A stretch of DNA of 20,144 nucleotides from Halieaceae bacterium (GCA_003523185.1 DPGN01000044.1:1-20144), one strand, 5' to 3'. Shown: positions 7,330-15,788, counted from the stretch's first letter. Notes: generated from the sequence alone by a model not told the origin. Numbers and translations are program-made.

Positions 7330-9531
7330 ATGTCTTACAAGAAAGTTGCGGCAAGTCTGTTAGCGGTGGCCCTCGTGCCGGCGTGCGGAGATTCTGATAC
7401 CCCTGTGGAGACGCAAGTAGAAGCGTCAAGTGCGATTGCAGCGGTGGATACCCAGCGCATTATGAATGCGGCGGAAGAGCCTGAGATGTGGCTGACCTAC
7501 GGTGGTTCATACGATGAGACACGACACTCATCACTTGCCTCGATCAATGGCGATACCGTTCAAAACCTGGGTGTGGATTGGGTTTACACCATGGACAAGC
7601 CACGCGGTGCCGAGGCGACACCGATTGTCGTGGACGGCGTCATGTATGTGACCGGATCCTGGTCTGTTGTGTATGCGGTTGATGCGCGCACAGGCGAAGA
7701 GCTGTGGACATACGATCCCAAGGTTTCAGGCGAGGACGCTGTTAAAGGATGTTGTGACGTTGTTAACCGCGGAGTAGCGGTGCACAACGGTAAGGTCTTT
7801 GTCGGTGTGTTTGACGGACGTTTAGAGGCGCTGGATGCAGCTACCGGCGAGGTTCTATGGAGCAACGTTACCGTTGATCAGTCAAAGCCCTACACCATCA
7901 CGGGCGCCCCGCGGGTGTTTAAGAACAAAGTCATTATCGGGAATTCAGGCGCTGAACTGGGTGTTCGGGGATATGTGACTGCCTACAACGTCGATACCGG
8001 CGCTCAGGAGTGGCGGTTCTACACGGTACCAAACCCGAACAAAGAGCCAGACGGCGCGGCTTCGGATGCCATCTTTGCCGACCTGGCAAATGCCAGCTGG
8101 GGTGACACCGGAGCGTGGACTACAGACGGTGGCGGTGGCACTGTCTGGGACTCCATTGTCTACGATACTGTGAACGATCAAGTGCTCGTTGGTGTTGGTA
8201 ATGGCTCACCCTGGAACGCGTCAATACGTGATCCTGAGGGCGATTTTAGTGGCGCCTATGACAACTTATTCCTGTCTTCAATTTTGGCGCTCGACGCTGA
8301 TACAGGGGAGTACCGGTGGCACTATCAAACAACGCCCCGCGATCAGTGGGATTACACGGCGACGCAGCAAATGTTGCTCGCAGATTTACCATTGGGTCCC
8401 GACGGTGCATCGCGCCGTGTTGTTATGCAAGCGCCCAAAAACGGCTTTTTCTATGTTCTCGATGCAGCTGACGGCGAGTTGTTGTCCGCTACCCCGTTTT
8501 CCGAGCAGAACTGGACTACGGGAGAAGTCGACGAGAATGGACGACCTATTATCACAGACGAGGCGATTGCTCTCGATAACATGGTGGTAATTCCCGGACC
8601 TACGGGCGCTCACAACTGGCACCCCATGTCGTTTAACCCCGATACGGGTCTGGTTTACATCCCCACCAATTTGCCCTTGCCCTATGTTTATGCCGATAAC
8701 GAGGCATCGCGAAGTGCAAAGAGCATCTGGAATACAGGCTACGATGCGGCTTCGGCTTGGGCCTACGAGTATCCTAAAGGCACCATTGCCTACACTCAGA
8801 CGCTCGACGGCGGCAGCCTTGTTGCGTGGGACCCGGTTGCAGGAGAGCCTGCGTGGATGGTTCCTTTCCCGCAGGCGTTTAATGGGGGAACACTTAGTAC
8901 CGATGGTGGCCTCGTGTTTCAGGGTAATAAGCTTGGTGAGTTCGTAGCCTATGACGCAGCCACGGGTGAGCGAGTTTGGGCTCAACGCCTTGTCGGTGAT
9001 GCCGCGGCTGCGCCCATGACCTACGAACTCGATGGCGAGCAATACGTATCGGTACTGTCTGGCTGGGGAAATGTTTCGATGATGATTTATGGCGCTGCAC
9101 TCGAGAAGCCCGTGACGCCAGAGCCAGGTCGTATTGTCACTTTCAAACTAGGCGGTGAGGCTGAGCTTCCATCTCCGCTTGACTATTTGGTCGTGGAGTC
9201 ACCCAAGGCGCCGCTTGCAGGCGATGCCGAAATTTGGCAAGTGGGTATGCAGCGGTTTGCCGAGAACTGCCAATTTTGCCATGGTGCCTACGCCATTAGC
9301 TCAGGCGTTATTCCCGATCTTCGGTGGTCGGCAATTTCGGCGAGCGAGGACTCGTGGGCGGCCGTGGTTCGTGATGGCGCGCTAACAGCGAACGGGATGG
9401 TAGGGTTTTCTGACATCATCGATGATGATGAGATCGAAGCCATCAGGCTTTACGTACTGCGCCAGGCGTGGCTCGCTGTTGAAAACGGCACGGCCGATGC
9501 GCCCGAGCTCGCAGCGGCGGGCGATCAGTAG
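7330..9531 (+). CDS. PQQ-dependent quinohemoprotein alcohol dehydrogenase, predicted lipoprotein
   Basis: This is a periplasm-facing enzyme that oxidises an alcohol using pyrroloquinoline quinone and passes electrons to its own cytochrome c. The 733 residues comprise a signal sequence with a lipobox-like VPAC (Cys20), an eight-bladed beta-propeller with repeated VYAVDARTGEELW-type W motifs, and a C-terminal cytochrome c domain with CQFCH (C647, C650, H651) and likely Met ligand M690. The adjacent cysteines C141-C142 match the vicinal disulfide at the PQQ site, and D341 in QWDYT is the expected catalytic base. Residue 343 is Thr rather than Asp, which points to Ca2+ and not a lanthanide as cofactor metal. 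TGAGGA at 7318-7323 serves as the ribosome binding site. No PQQ biosynthesis gene is in the window. The substrate is unknown. Confidence 0.92.
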   Translation: MSYKKVAASLLAVALVPACGDSDTPVETQVEASSAIAAVDTQRIMNAAEEPEMWLTYGGSYDETRHSSLASINGDTVQNLGVDWVYTMDKPRGAEATPIVVDGVMYVTGSWSVVYAVDARTGEELWTYDPKVSGEDAVKGCCDVVNRGVAVHNGKVFVGVFDGRLEALDAATGEVLWSNVTVDQSKPYTITGAPRVFKNKVIIGNSGAELGVRGYVTAYNVDTGAQEWRFYTVPNPNKEPDGAASDAIFADLANASWGDTGAWTTDGGGGTVWDSIVYDTVNDQVLVGVGNGSPWNASIRDPEGDFSGAYDNLFLSSILALDADTGEYRWHYQTTPRDQWDYTATQQMLLADLPLGPDGASRRVVMQAPKNGFFYVLDAADGELLSATPFSEQNWTTGEVDENGRPIITDEAIALDNMVVIPGPTGAHNWHPMSFNPDTGLVYIPTNLPLPYVYADNEASRSAKSIWNTGYDAASAWAYEYPKGTIAYTQTLDGGSLVAWDPVAGEPAWMVPFPQAFNGGTLSTDGGLVFQGNKLGEFVAYDAATGERVWAQRLVGDAAAAPMTYELDGEQYVSVLSGWGNVSMMIYGAALEKPVTPEPGRIVTFKLGGEAELPSPLDYLVVESPKAPLAGDAEIWQVGMQRFAENCQFCHGAYAISSGVIPDLRWSAISASEDSWAAVVRDGALTANGMVGFSDIIDDDEIEAIRLYVLRQAWLAVENGTADAPELAAAGDQ

Positions 9532-9543
9532 ACTGGTTTATCG

Positions 9544-10284
9544 CTAGTGGGCATAAAACGCGACTAGCGCCGCAGTGACAGCAACGTTGAGTGATTCAAC
9601 GTTATTAGCCATAGGAATACGCAGCGAAACACTCGCTGCGTTTTTTATTGTGTTATCCACCCCGTCCGTTTCACCGCCCAGAACATAAACAGTGGGTTTT
9701 GCTGGTTTGAAGTCAAACAATGACGTTTCTGCATGACTATCTAAAGCAGCGATATCGAACCCACAGGCTTGCAGTGACTGAGCGGTAAATCGGGCATCCT
9801 CGCACTGGATGATGGGTGCATTGAACAGTGTTCCTGCGGAACCTTTGATGACAAGCGGTCCGAGGGCGGCGACCGAGCGTTTTGGATAAAAAATGGCGTT
9901 GATACCCGCTGCACAACAAGACCGAATGATCATGCCCACGTTTTGCGGGTTCGTAATGCCATCTAGAAGAACAGCCTTGAACTCGTTGCTTGGGTGCACC
10001 CACGCGTCAATGAAGTTATCCAACGAGTCGAATTCTGGGCAAAAGAGGTCGAGCGCCACACCCTGATCCTGCTTCCCATTCTTAGATATGCGCGACAAGG
10101 CCTGACGGGCGTGAACCTGAACGTCGACCGCCCGGGTTTTTGCTAGCTCTTCAATCTGACCTACAATTCCGCCGGGTTTGTTACTGTCAGCGAGATGAAG
10201 ACGTGAAGGAGACAAGCGATTGTCCTGTAGGGCTTCCAAGACAGGCTTTCTTCCATAAATTGTGAGCGTTTTTGATAAATCCAT
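9544..10284 (-). CDS. TrmH/SpoU family RNA 2'-O-methyltransferase
   Basis: This is an S-adenosylmethionine-dependent methyltransferase of the SPOUT class that methylates a ribose 2'-OH in rRNA or tRNA. The 246 residues fit the RlmB/TrmH size. An N-terminal substrate-binding domain starts at IYGRKPVLEAL. The SPOUT motifs follow: motif 1 LLDGITNPQNVGMIIRS (about 106-122), motif 2 VYVLGGETDGV, and motif 3 IPMANNVESLNVAVTAAL, which forms the trefoil knot. It resembles RlmB (23S rRNA Gm2251), but the sequence diverges enough that the exact target is left open. The start ATG has only a weak ribosome binding site. The gene is convergent with the PQQ dehydrogenase (12 bp gap) and divergent from the glutaredoxin gene (62 bp). 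Confidence 0.88.
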   Translation of the reverse strand: MDLSKTLTIYGRKPVLEALQDNRLSPSRLHLADSNKPGGIVGQIEELAKTRAVDVQVHARQALSRISKNGKQDQGVALDLFCPEFDSLDNFIDAWVHPSNEFKAVLLDGITNPQNVGMIIRSCCAAGINAIFYPKRSVAALGPLVIKGSAGTLFNAPIIQCEDARFTAQSLQACGFDIAALDSHAETSLFDFKPAKPTVYVLGGETDGVDNTIKNAASVSLRIPMANNVESLNVAVTAALVAFYAH

Positions 10285-10346
10285 CGGTGGTCAAATTCAG
10301 TAGGCTATGAAAGGCCAGAACCCCCTAGGTTATAGGATCATCAGCC
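10285..10346. promoter_or_regulatory. Divergent intergenic region between methyltransferase and glutaredoxin genes
   Basis: Any separate promoters for these two divergent genes should lie in or near these 62 bp. On the minus strand TATAAC (10334-10329) matches a -10 box at 5 of 6 positions, but no good -35 is seen at the right spacing. On the plus strand AGGA (10334-10337) is a suitable ribosome binding site 9 nt before the glutaredoxin ATG. No clear plus-strand promoter was found. Confidence 0.35.
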
Positions 10347-10565
10347 ATGTCACTAACACTGTTCAGTAGTCCCGGATGCCATTTATGTGAGCAGGCGGAG
10401 GACATTGTCGATTACTTGGGTGTTCCCTTTCAGGTAGTTGATATCACATCAGATGTGGAACTGGTGAGACTGTACGGGGTTCGTATTCCCGTACTCAAGC
10501 GTAGTGACGGTTCGGAGCTCGGCTGGCCCTTCGATGCCCTCGATGTGGAGCGTTTTTCCGCATGA
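10347..10565 (+). CDS. Glutaredoxin family protein (DUF836-like)
   Basis: This is a 72-residue thioredoxin-fold protein, shorter than classical glutaredoxins and close in size to the Glrx-like/DUF836 family. It has the redox motif CHLC at residues 11-14 after the first beta strand (LTLFSSPG), the cis-proline loop RIPVL (P48), and a strand VVDIT between. The likely role is thiol-disulfide exchange in the cytoplasm, since there is no signal peptide. The partner is unknown. Its 3' end faces the UspA gene with only 5 bp between the stop codons. Confidence 0.87.
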   Translation: MSLTLFSSPGCHLCEQAEDIVDYLGVPFQVVDITSDVELVRLYGVRIPVLKRSDGSELGWPFDALDVERFSA

Positions 10566-10570
10566 CGCAC

Positions 10571-11008
10571 TTATTTCTCTCTATCCACCCGAATCGCTAG
10601 CACGTCGCAGTCTGCAGCACTGACAACGCCATCAGTCGTGGTACCCAGCAAAAGTTCCAAACCCCATCGACCATGACTACCTAAGACAATCAGGTCTGCG
10701 CCTATCTCCCGTGCTACGTCTGGAATCTCTTTTTCTGGTCGACCATTAACGAGATGACAGTGTTGTTTTGGGATGTTCAGGTTTTCCGCAAGGTCGGATA
10801 AGTGAGCTTCGGCTTGTTCGTTGATGTCTTCTTGCAGTGCTGACGTATCGAGGTGAAGGTCGGCACCGTAAGTCAGCGATAGTGGTTCAACGATATGCAA
10901 AATGTGAATTTCAGCTTGCTGGTTGCGGGCCATCGTCGCCGCTTTTATAGCGATTTTGTCTGATGCGGCGCCAAGGTCGATTGCGACAAGAAGGCGTTTG
11001 TAGGCCAT
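10571..11008 (-). CDS. Universal stress protein, UspA family
   Basis: This is a single-domain universal stress protein of 145 residues, cytoplasmic, with the alpha/beta Usp fold. It begins MAYKRLLVAIDLGAAS, where the Asp of the first strand is the ATP-contacting residue in nucleotide-binding members. The glycine motif G-SH-G-(RWGLELLL)-G-T near residues 113-126 fits the G-2x-G-9x-G(S/T) ATP-binding pattern loosely, since only 8 residues separate the last two glycines. The closing CDVLAIRV is also typical. The pattern GSHGR-GL-LLLG is very similar to E. coli UspA, a class that dimerises and may not bind ATP. The ATG overlies no strong ribosome binding site. The gene is divergent from the unknown gene at 11069. 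Confidence 0.9.
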   Translation of the reverse strand: MAYKRLLVAIDLGAASDKIAIKAATMARNQQAEIHILHIVEPLSLTYGADLHLDTSALQEDINEQAEAHLSDLAENLNIPKQHCHLVNGRPEKEIPDVAREIGADLIVLGSHGRWGLELLLGTTTDGVVSAADCDVLAIRVDREK

Positions 11009-11021
11009 ATCAATTCCAACG

Positions 11022-11049
11022 TTGACTTATCATGCGATGAGCATACCTT
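11022..11049 (+). promoter_or_regulatory. Possible promoter for the gene at 11069
   Basis: TTGACT (11022-11027) matches the -35 consensus at 5 of 6 positions. With a 16-bp spacer the -10 would be TACCTT (11044-11049), only 3 of 6. Transcription would start about 13 nt before the GTG start codon. The pairing is weak and rests on the -35 alone. Confidence 0.3.
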
Positions 11050-11068
11050 TACGGCTTCCGTTGAACTA

Positions 11069-11533
11069 GTGGTGGACTCTGTGTCGATTATTTGGATTCT
11101 TGTCATCATCGCTGTGGCCGCAGCACCGCTGGTGTCAGCGCTTCCCACCGAGGCACAGCGGTATGAGGCGAGGATTCGAGATCACGCAATGCAGTCCGGA
11201 TTACTGGTGAAGTTGGAGACTCCTCCGGATGTGCCGGCGCGCTTTCGGGTGCGCCGTGATTGTAATCTGGTGGCCTATCGATTACGGCGCGCAACCCCCG
11301 AACCTTTATTTACAGAGAGCGTATTGGCTGTAAAAAGCGATTCAAGATGGGTATCCGTGCCGCTCGAAAAAGATCTTGCCGATCTCATGCCGACCGTACC
11401 TGACGGTGCTTACATCGCCGAGTTATCCGAATTTACAGTGACACTCTATTGGGACGAAAAAGGTGATACCGAGGCGGTTGATTGTGTGGCCAGTGCATTG
11501 CGGTCGTTTCTCAACTACCGAGGTTTTGAATAG
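11069..11533 (+). CDS. Membrane-anchored or secreted protein of unknown function
   Basis: The protein has 154 residues from GTG at 11069. GTGs at 11072 and 11081 are equally possible because no good ribosome binding site separates them. The N-terminus is a strong hydrophobic segment (SIIWILVIIAVAAAPLVSALP, residues 6-26). It could be a cleaved signal peptide (VSA-LP) or an anchor leaving the rest in the periplasm. The remaining ~125 residues are soluble, with mixed charge and alternating short hydrophobic strands (VPARFRVRRDCNLVAYRLR), suggesting an alpha/beta fold. Two cysteines (C65 and C144) could pair. I do not recognise a family. It is 123 bp before topA and probably transcribed separately from it. 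Confidence 0.7.
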   Translation: MVDSVSIIWILVIIAVAAAPLVSALPTEAQRYEARIRDHAMQSGLLVKLETPPDVPARFRVRRDCNLVAYRLRRATPEPLFTESVLAVKSDSRWVSVPLEKDLADLMPTVPDGAYIAELSEFTVTLYWDEKGDTEAVDCVASALRSFLNYRGFE

Positions 11534-11563
11534 CTTGCGTTCGTACCTGTTCACATTTATCGC

Positions 11564-11594
11564 TTGACCTTGGCCCATCACTGTCCCGTACACT
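11564..11594 (+). promoter_or_regulatory. Candidate topA promoter
   Basis: TTGACC (11564-11569) and TACACT (11589-11594) match the sigma-70 -35 (5 of 6) and -10 (4 of 6) consensus, though the 19-bp spacer is longer than ideal. Transcription would begin near 11601, leaving a leader of about 55 nt. The leader includes an imperfectly useful inverted repeat, CGCCGT (11596-11601) with ACGGCG (11616-11621). The position just before topA supports the call. Confidence 0.45.
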
Positions 11595-11656
11595 CCGCCG
11601 TCTGCGCTGTGTCGAACGGCGCGTCGCGGATACAAATTTGAGTAGATGTAGCGTTC

Positions 11657-14347
11657 ATGGGTAAGTCACTAGTCATTGTCGAGTCTCCTGCGAAGGCAAA
11701 GACGATCAATAAATACCTAGGCTCGGATTTCATTGTGAAATCCAGTGTTGGGCACGTGCGTGACTTGCCGACCGCCGGTAGCGCGCCAGCCTCGGATCCC
11801 AAAGAACGCGCCGCTCAAGCTGCGATTACGCGCAAAATGGCGCCTGACGAAAAAGTCCGTTATCAAGCGAAAAAGAAGCGCGAGCAACTCGTGCGACGTA
11901 TGGGCGTTGACCCGAAAAATGGTTGGGCTGCCCGTTACGAGGTGTTGCCAGGCAAGGAAAAGGTAGTCGATGAGCTCAAGAAGTTAGCGAAGTCTGCCGA
12001 TGCCATTTATCTGGCGACAGACTTGGATCGTGAGGGCGAAGCCATCGCGTGGCACCTGAAAGAAATTATCGGTGGTGACGAATCTCGCTATCAGCGAGTG
12101 GTCTTCAACGAGATTACCAAACGCGCGATTCAGGAGTCGTTTGCTGCTCCAACTCAGCTGGATACCAATCGGGTGCAAGCGCAACAGGCGCGTCGCTTTC
12201 TAGACAGAGTTGTAGGCTTCGAGGTCTCGCCGTTACTGTGGGCCAAGATTGCACGCGGTCTCTCGGCAGGACGGGTTCAATCCGTGGCTGTGCGTCTTAT
12301 CGTCGAGCGCGAGCGAGAAATACGTGCCTTTGTGCCCGAAGAGTACTGGGACCTCCATGCTGACCTATCGATAGATGGCCAGAGCCCTGTTCGTTTTGAA
12401 GTCACAAAATATGAAGGAAGTGCGTTCGACCCTAAGACCGAGCAGCAGGCCGAAGTGGCGGTTGAGCGGCTTTCTGGCGCTGAGTATTCGGTTTCCAATC
12501 TCGAAGCGAGGAAGACAAGTTCTAAACCACCGGCTCCGTTTATAACTTCCACACTGCAGCAGGCGGCGAGTACGCGTCTTGGTTTCAGCGTTAAGAAGAC
12601 GATGACGTTAGCGCAGCGTCTCTATGAAGCGGGACATATTACCTATATGCGGACTGACTCTACGAATCTCAGCGGCGAGTCCGTGGCCGCGTGTAGAGAC
12701 TTCATTGAGAACAACTTCAGTAAAGCTTACTTACCAGAATCGCCCATTCGGTACGGTGCTCGAGAGGGCGCTCAGGAGGCCCACGAGGCGATTCGTCCGT
12801 CCAACGTCGAACTCCGCTCCGAATCGCTGAAAGATGCTGAGAGAGACGCTCAGAGGCTCTACGAGCTTATTTGGCGTCAGTTTGTGGCATGTCAGATGAT
12901 GCCAGCGAGATACTTGAGCACAACGGTGACTGTTAGTGCCGCCGGGTATGACATGACGGCACGGGGCCGTGTGGTTGAATTCGATGGCTACACACGAGTG
13001 CAGACGCCGATGGCTAAGAAGGGCGACGATGCCATCCTGCCTGACTACCAGTTGAACGATCGCTTGTCGCTAAGTGAACTTCTACCGACGCAGCACTTCA
13101 CCAAACCACCTGCACGTTATGGCGAGGCGAGTTTGGTTCGAGAGCTCGAGAAGCGAGGTATTGGACGCCCATCTACGTATGCGGCAATTATTTCTACCAT
13201 CCAGGACAGGGGTTACGTAAAGCTTGAAAATCGCCGCTTTTACGCTGAGAAGATGGGCGATATCGTGACTCAACGACTCCAAGAGAGTTTCGAAGACCTA
13301 CTCGACTATGGCTTCACGGCATCCATGGAAGAGAGTCTTGATGACGTGGCTGAGGGTCGGAAGGATTGGCGTGATGTTCTCGATGCGTTTTATGACGATT
13401 TCCGATCGAAACTTGATCTTGCGGAGCAGCCTGGCGCTAGCGGTATGCAAGCGAATGAGCCGACGCCTACCGGCATAGCCTGTGGCTCCTGCGGCCGCTC
13501 CATGCAGGTTCGCACAGCGAGCACAGGGGTATTTCTTGGCTGCTCTGGCTACAACCTGCCGCCAAGGGAGCGGTGCAAGAGCACAGTCAACCTTATCCCC
13601 GGAGATGAAGTCGTATCGGCGGACGCGGACGATGAAGCCGAGTCAAGGCTGCTATTAACAAAAGAGCGTTGCTCTAAATGTAATGCCGCCATGGATAGCT
13701 ATCTGATTGATGAGACACAGAAGCTACATGTCTGCGGTAACAACCCAGATTGCGACGGGTACATGGTCGAAGCAGGCCAATTCAAAATTAAGGGATACGA
13801 CGGTCCAACACTCGAGTGTGATAAGTGCACAGCGGAGATGCAGCTTAAGACCGGGCGCTTTGGCAAATACTTTGGTTGCACGAACGATGCTTGCTCGAAT
13901 ACGCGAAAATTACTGCGTAACGGTGAGGCTGCGCCGCCCAAAATGGATCCAGTCTCGATGCCTGAGCTTCAGTGCGCCAAGGTTGAGGATCACTATATTC
14001 TGCGAGATGGTGCTGCAGGGTTATTCCTCGCCGCTAGTCAATTCCCCAAACATCGTGAGACACGCGCTCCCTACGTGGATGAGTTGATACCGCATCAGGC
14101 TGAGCTTGATCCTAAATATCACTTCATTCTCGATGCGCCTGTGACTGACGACGCCGCTAATCGGACACAAGTCCGATTCAGCCGAAAGACCAAAGAGCAA
14201 TATGTGATGACTGAGGTCGATGGCAAGGCGACGGGTTGGAAGGCATTCTTCGACAGTGGGAAGTGGCAATCCGAGGGATCGGGCAAACCAACGCCTAAAA
14301 AGAAAAAAGCGAAGGCGAAGGCTAAATCAAAAGCCAAACGGAGCTAG
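11657..14347 (+). CDS. topA: DNA topoisomerase I
   Basis: This is a type IA topoisomerase that relaxes negative supercoils behind polymerases. The 896 residues (E. coli 865) begin KSLVIVESPAKAKTINKYLG, the Toprim domain with E9 and D122/D124/E126 (ATDLDREGE). An Ala/Lys-rich charged insert lies at about 45-85. The catalytic Tyr is Y330 in ITYMRTDSTN, and domain IV carries GRPSTYA. Three C4 zinc ribbons follow, starting at C609, C672 and C721, then a zinc-free topoisomerase C-terminal repeat, and a Lys/Ala-rich tail (about 878-896) expected to bind DNA or RNA polymerase. The gene at 14354 follows after 6 bp and is probably co-transcribed. Confidence 0.98.
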   Translation: MGKSLVIVESPAKAKTINKYLGSDFIVKSSVGHVRDLPTAGSAPASDPKERAAQAAITRKMAPDEKVRYQAKKKREQLVRRMGVDPKNGWAARYEVLPGKEKVVDELKKLAKSADAIYLATDLDREGEAIAWHLKEIIGGDESRYQRVVFNEITKRAIQESFAAPTQLDTNRVQAQQARRFLDRVVGFEVSPLLWAKIARGLSAGRVQSVAVRLIVEREREIRAFVPEEYWDLHADLSIDGQSPVRFEVTKYEGSAFDPKTEQQAEVAVERLSGAEYSVSNLEARKTSSKPPAPFITSTLQQAASTRLGFSVKKTMTLAQRLYEAGHITYMRTDSTNLSGESVAACRDFIENNFSKAYLPESPIRYGAREGAQEAHEAIRPSNVELRSESLKDAERDAQRLYELIWRQFVACQMMPARYLSTTVTVSAAGYDMTARGRVVEFDGYTRVQTPMAKKGDDAILPDYQLNDRLSLSELLPTQHFTKPPARYGEASLVRELEKRGIGRPSTYAAIISTIQDRGYVKLENRRFYAEKMGDIVTQRLQESFEDLLDYGFTASMEESLDDVAEGRKDWRDVLDAFYDDFRSKLDLAEQPGASGMQANEPTPTGIACGSCGRSMQVRTASTGVFLGCSGYNLPPRERCKSTVNLIPGDEVVSADADDEAESRLLLTKERCSKCNAAMDSYLIDETQKLHVCGNNPDCDGYMVEAGQFKIKGYDGPTLECDKCTAEMQLKTGRFGKYFGCTNDACSNTRKLLRNGEAAPPKMDPVSMPELQCAKVEDHYILRDGAAGLFLAASQFPKHRETRAPYVDELIPHQAELDPKYHFILDAPVTDDAANRTQVRFSRKTKEQYVMTEVDGKATGWKAFFDSGKWQSEGSGKPTPKKKKAKAKAKSKAKRS

Positions 14348-14353
14348 TGTCGC

Positions 14354-14818
14354 GTGAGTCAGGCGCAGTCGTTCGCAAATCACTGCATGTATATGGCTTC
14401 AGTCGTCCTAGAAAGCTGGCGTAATGCCATTGCGGAAGAAAGCAAACCCCTATCGGTGCTGACTGCATCCTTCGGTCCAGCCGTCCGCCTGCATCTGCTT
14501 GATGCCTATGGTTGGCAGCTACTCGCCTGTAACCGACTTACATCGATGCCTACTAAGCCACCTCATCGGGCGGTCGACGTTCCGCCACTGGCAAACGGGA
14601 TTGCACAATCGCCCGAGGTGACGGAGATGGCTCTGCTCGAGCGATCAGGCTGGTTAGCCGATCTCCAAAGAGAGATTCCTCCCGGCCTCACTCCGCAGGC
14701 CGCGAGTGGTTTTATTGCGGTGTCCAGTAATGTGTTTGATTTTGATACGGCGCGTCATTGTTTCACGGAGCTAGAGTCACTGATGGCTCGTGTCGCCGAT
14801 GCGATAGATGAGTCGTAA
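14354..14818 (+). CDS. Conserved protein of unknown function downstream of topA (DUF6586-like)
   Basis: The protein has 154 residues from GTG at 14354, is soluble, and has no signal peptide. It appears mainly helical: FANHCMYMASVVLESWRNAIAEE, then VRLHLLDAYGWQLLACNRL, then a C-terminal helix FTELESLMARVADAID. Its place right after topA, and the N-terminal pattern of a helix with ...LESWR, recall the gene after topA in Pseudomonas (PA3010, DUF6586 as I remember it). The family assignment is tentative. It is coupled closely to topA (6 bp gap), so it is likely expressed with it. No catalytic motif is seen. Confidence 0.75.
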   Translation: MSQAQSFANHCMYMASVVLESWRNAIAEESKPLSVLTASFGPAVRLHLLDAYGWQLLACNRLTSMPTKPPHRAVDVPPLANGIAQSPEVTEMALLERSGWLADLQREIPPGLTPQAASGFIAVSSNVFDFDTARHCFTELESLMARVADAIDES

Positions 14819-14899
14819 TGGGATTCCATGGATTGTGGTAAAACCCGATCTATAGTGTTACTGTGACCCAAACGACACGACATATTGTGAGGTTGGAAC

Positions 14900-15160
14900 A
14901 TGTCTACATCGCTTTTGGAAATTGTTGATCTGGGAGATGGAGAGGTTGTTTTGCAACGTGCAGACGACGATTCAGAGCCTTTAGTGAGCATCCAGTTTTC
15001 TGAAGAGGCGAGTGCCTACCTCATGGAAAACAACCTCGAAGTTGCCAAGGTGATGATTCAGGCAGGTATTCAGGCCGCGGCTAAGATGGCTGAAATGTCT
15101 GGTCTTGAGATGGAAAGCAGCGAAAGAGCCGAGAAAGCGGAACGGCGTACGCTTCACTAG
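14900..15160 (+). CDS. Small conserved protein of unknown function near lexA
   Basis: The protein has 86 residues and a good ribosome binding site, GAGG (14889-14892), 7 nt before the ATG. It begins SLLEIVDLGDGEVVLQRADD, two predicted beta strands, followed by a helix LEVAKVMIQAGIQAAAKMAEM and a charged Glu/Arg tail. It has no membrane segment or Cys pair. The position between the topA-linked gene and lexA matches a small conserved gene of the Pseudomonas topA-lexA segment (PA3009 by memory), and the sequence looks under family constraint rather than a chance frame. An 81-bp gap precedes it, with a lone TATAGT (14851-14856) as a possible -10 without a matching -35. Function is unknown. Confidence 0.8.
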   Translation: MSTSLLEIVDLGDGEVVLQRADDDSEPLVSIQFSEEASAYLMENNLEVAKVMIQAGIQAAAKMAEMSGLEMESSERAEKAERRTLH

Positions 15161-15174
15161 GTCTTCTTATTGGA

Positions 15175-15768
15175 TCAGCGTCGAATGACACCGACGCTAA
15201 TACCTTCCACAAAAACGTCTTGCTCACGTAGATCCACCTCGATTGGCGCATAGTTGTCGTTCTCTGCAACTAGGTCGACACGCGTAGCACTCACTCGTTT
15301 CCAGCGTTTCACTGTCACTTCATCTTCAATCCTGACGACAGCAATCTGACCTTCCTTCACATCCGTTGTGCTGTGAACTGCCAGTAGATCGCCGTCGAAG
15401 ATACCAACATTAATCATGCTGTCACCACAGACTTGAAGCAGATAGTGGGCGGGTGGCGCAAAGAAGCTTGCGCTTAGGTCACAATAATCTTCAATGTGTT
15501 CTTGCGCGAGTAGCGGTGCGCCCGCAGCAACGCGCCCAATGATCGGTAAGCCCAGTTGCTCGGTCAGTCGGATACCTCGGGATGCCCCTGCAACGAGCTC
15601 GATGACGCCTTTTTTCGCTAGTGCTTTGAGGTGCTCTTCAGCGGCATTGGCCGATTTAAAGCCTAGCTCCCGAGCGATGTCCGCACGAGTGGGCGGCATA
15701 CCCGTGGCTTCGATACTCGATTTAATGGCGTCCATCACCTGTTGTTGTCTAGCAGTTAGCTTTATCAC
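15175..15768 (-). CDS. lexA: LexA repressor
   Basis: LexA represses SOS genes and cleaves itself when bound to RecA filaments. From GTG at 15768 it has 197 residues. GAGGA (15776-15780) lies 7 nt upstream. The N-terminal winged helix includes LTARQQQVMDAI and the recognition helix SANAAEEHLKALAKKGVI. The cleavage site is A82-G83 (VAAGAPL), and the catalytic dyad is S117 (GDSM) with K154 (VTVKRW), each exactly two residues before the E. coli numbers. Its promoter is covered by two SOS boxes, so it is autoregulated. Unlike Pseudomonas there is no sulA next to it, and unlike E. coli no dinF follows. It converges on the small gene ending at 15160. Confidence 0.98.
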   Translation of the reverse strand: MIKLTARQQQVMDAIKSSIEATGMPPTRADIARELGFKSANAAEEHLKALAKKGVIELVAGASRGIRLTEQLGLPIIGRVAAGAPLLAQEHIEDYCDLSASFFAPPAHYLLQVCGDSMINVGIFDGDLLAVHSTTDVKEGQIAVVRIEDEVTVKRWKRVSATRVDLVAENDNYAPIEVDLREQDVFVEGISVGVIRR

Positions 15769-15788
15769 GGCTCGATCCTCGTGCGTTT

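Noticed and set aside
8341..8358. Lanthanide-dependent (XoxF/PedH-like) assignment for the PQQ dehydrogenase
   Set aside because: The second Asp two residues after the catalytic Asp is replaced by Thr (T343), which fits the Ca2+ type.
8386..9042. 218-residue open frame on the minus strand inside the PQQ dehydrogenase gene
   Set aside because: It lies entirely opposite a well-supported enzyme, has no recognisable motif, and its Arg/Gly-rich composition is typical of an antisense shadow.
11596..11621. Inverted repeat CGCCGT ... ACGGCG as a terminator or riboswitch before topA
   Set aside because: The stem is only 6 bp with a 14-nt loop and no following T-run, and it lies downstream of the candidate topA promoter. 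It does not support a named element.
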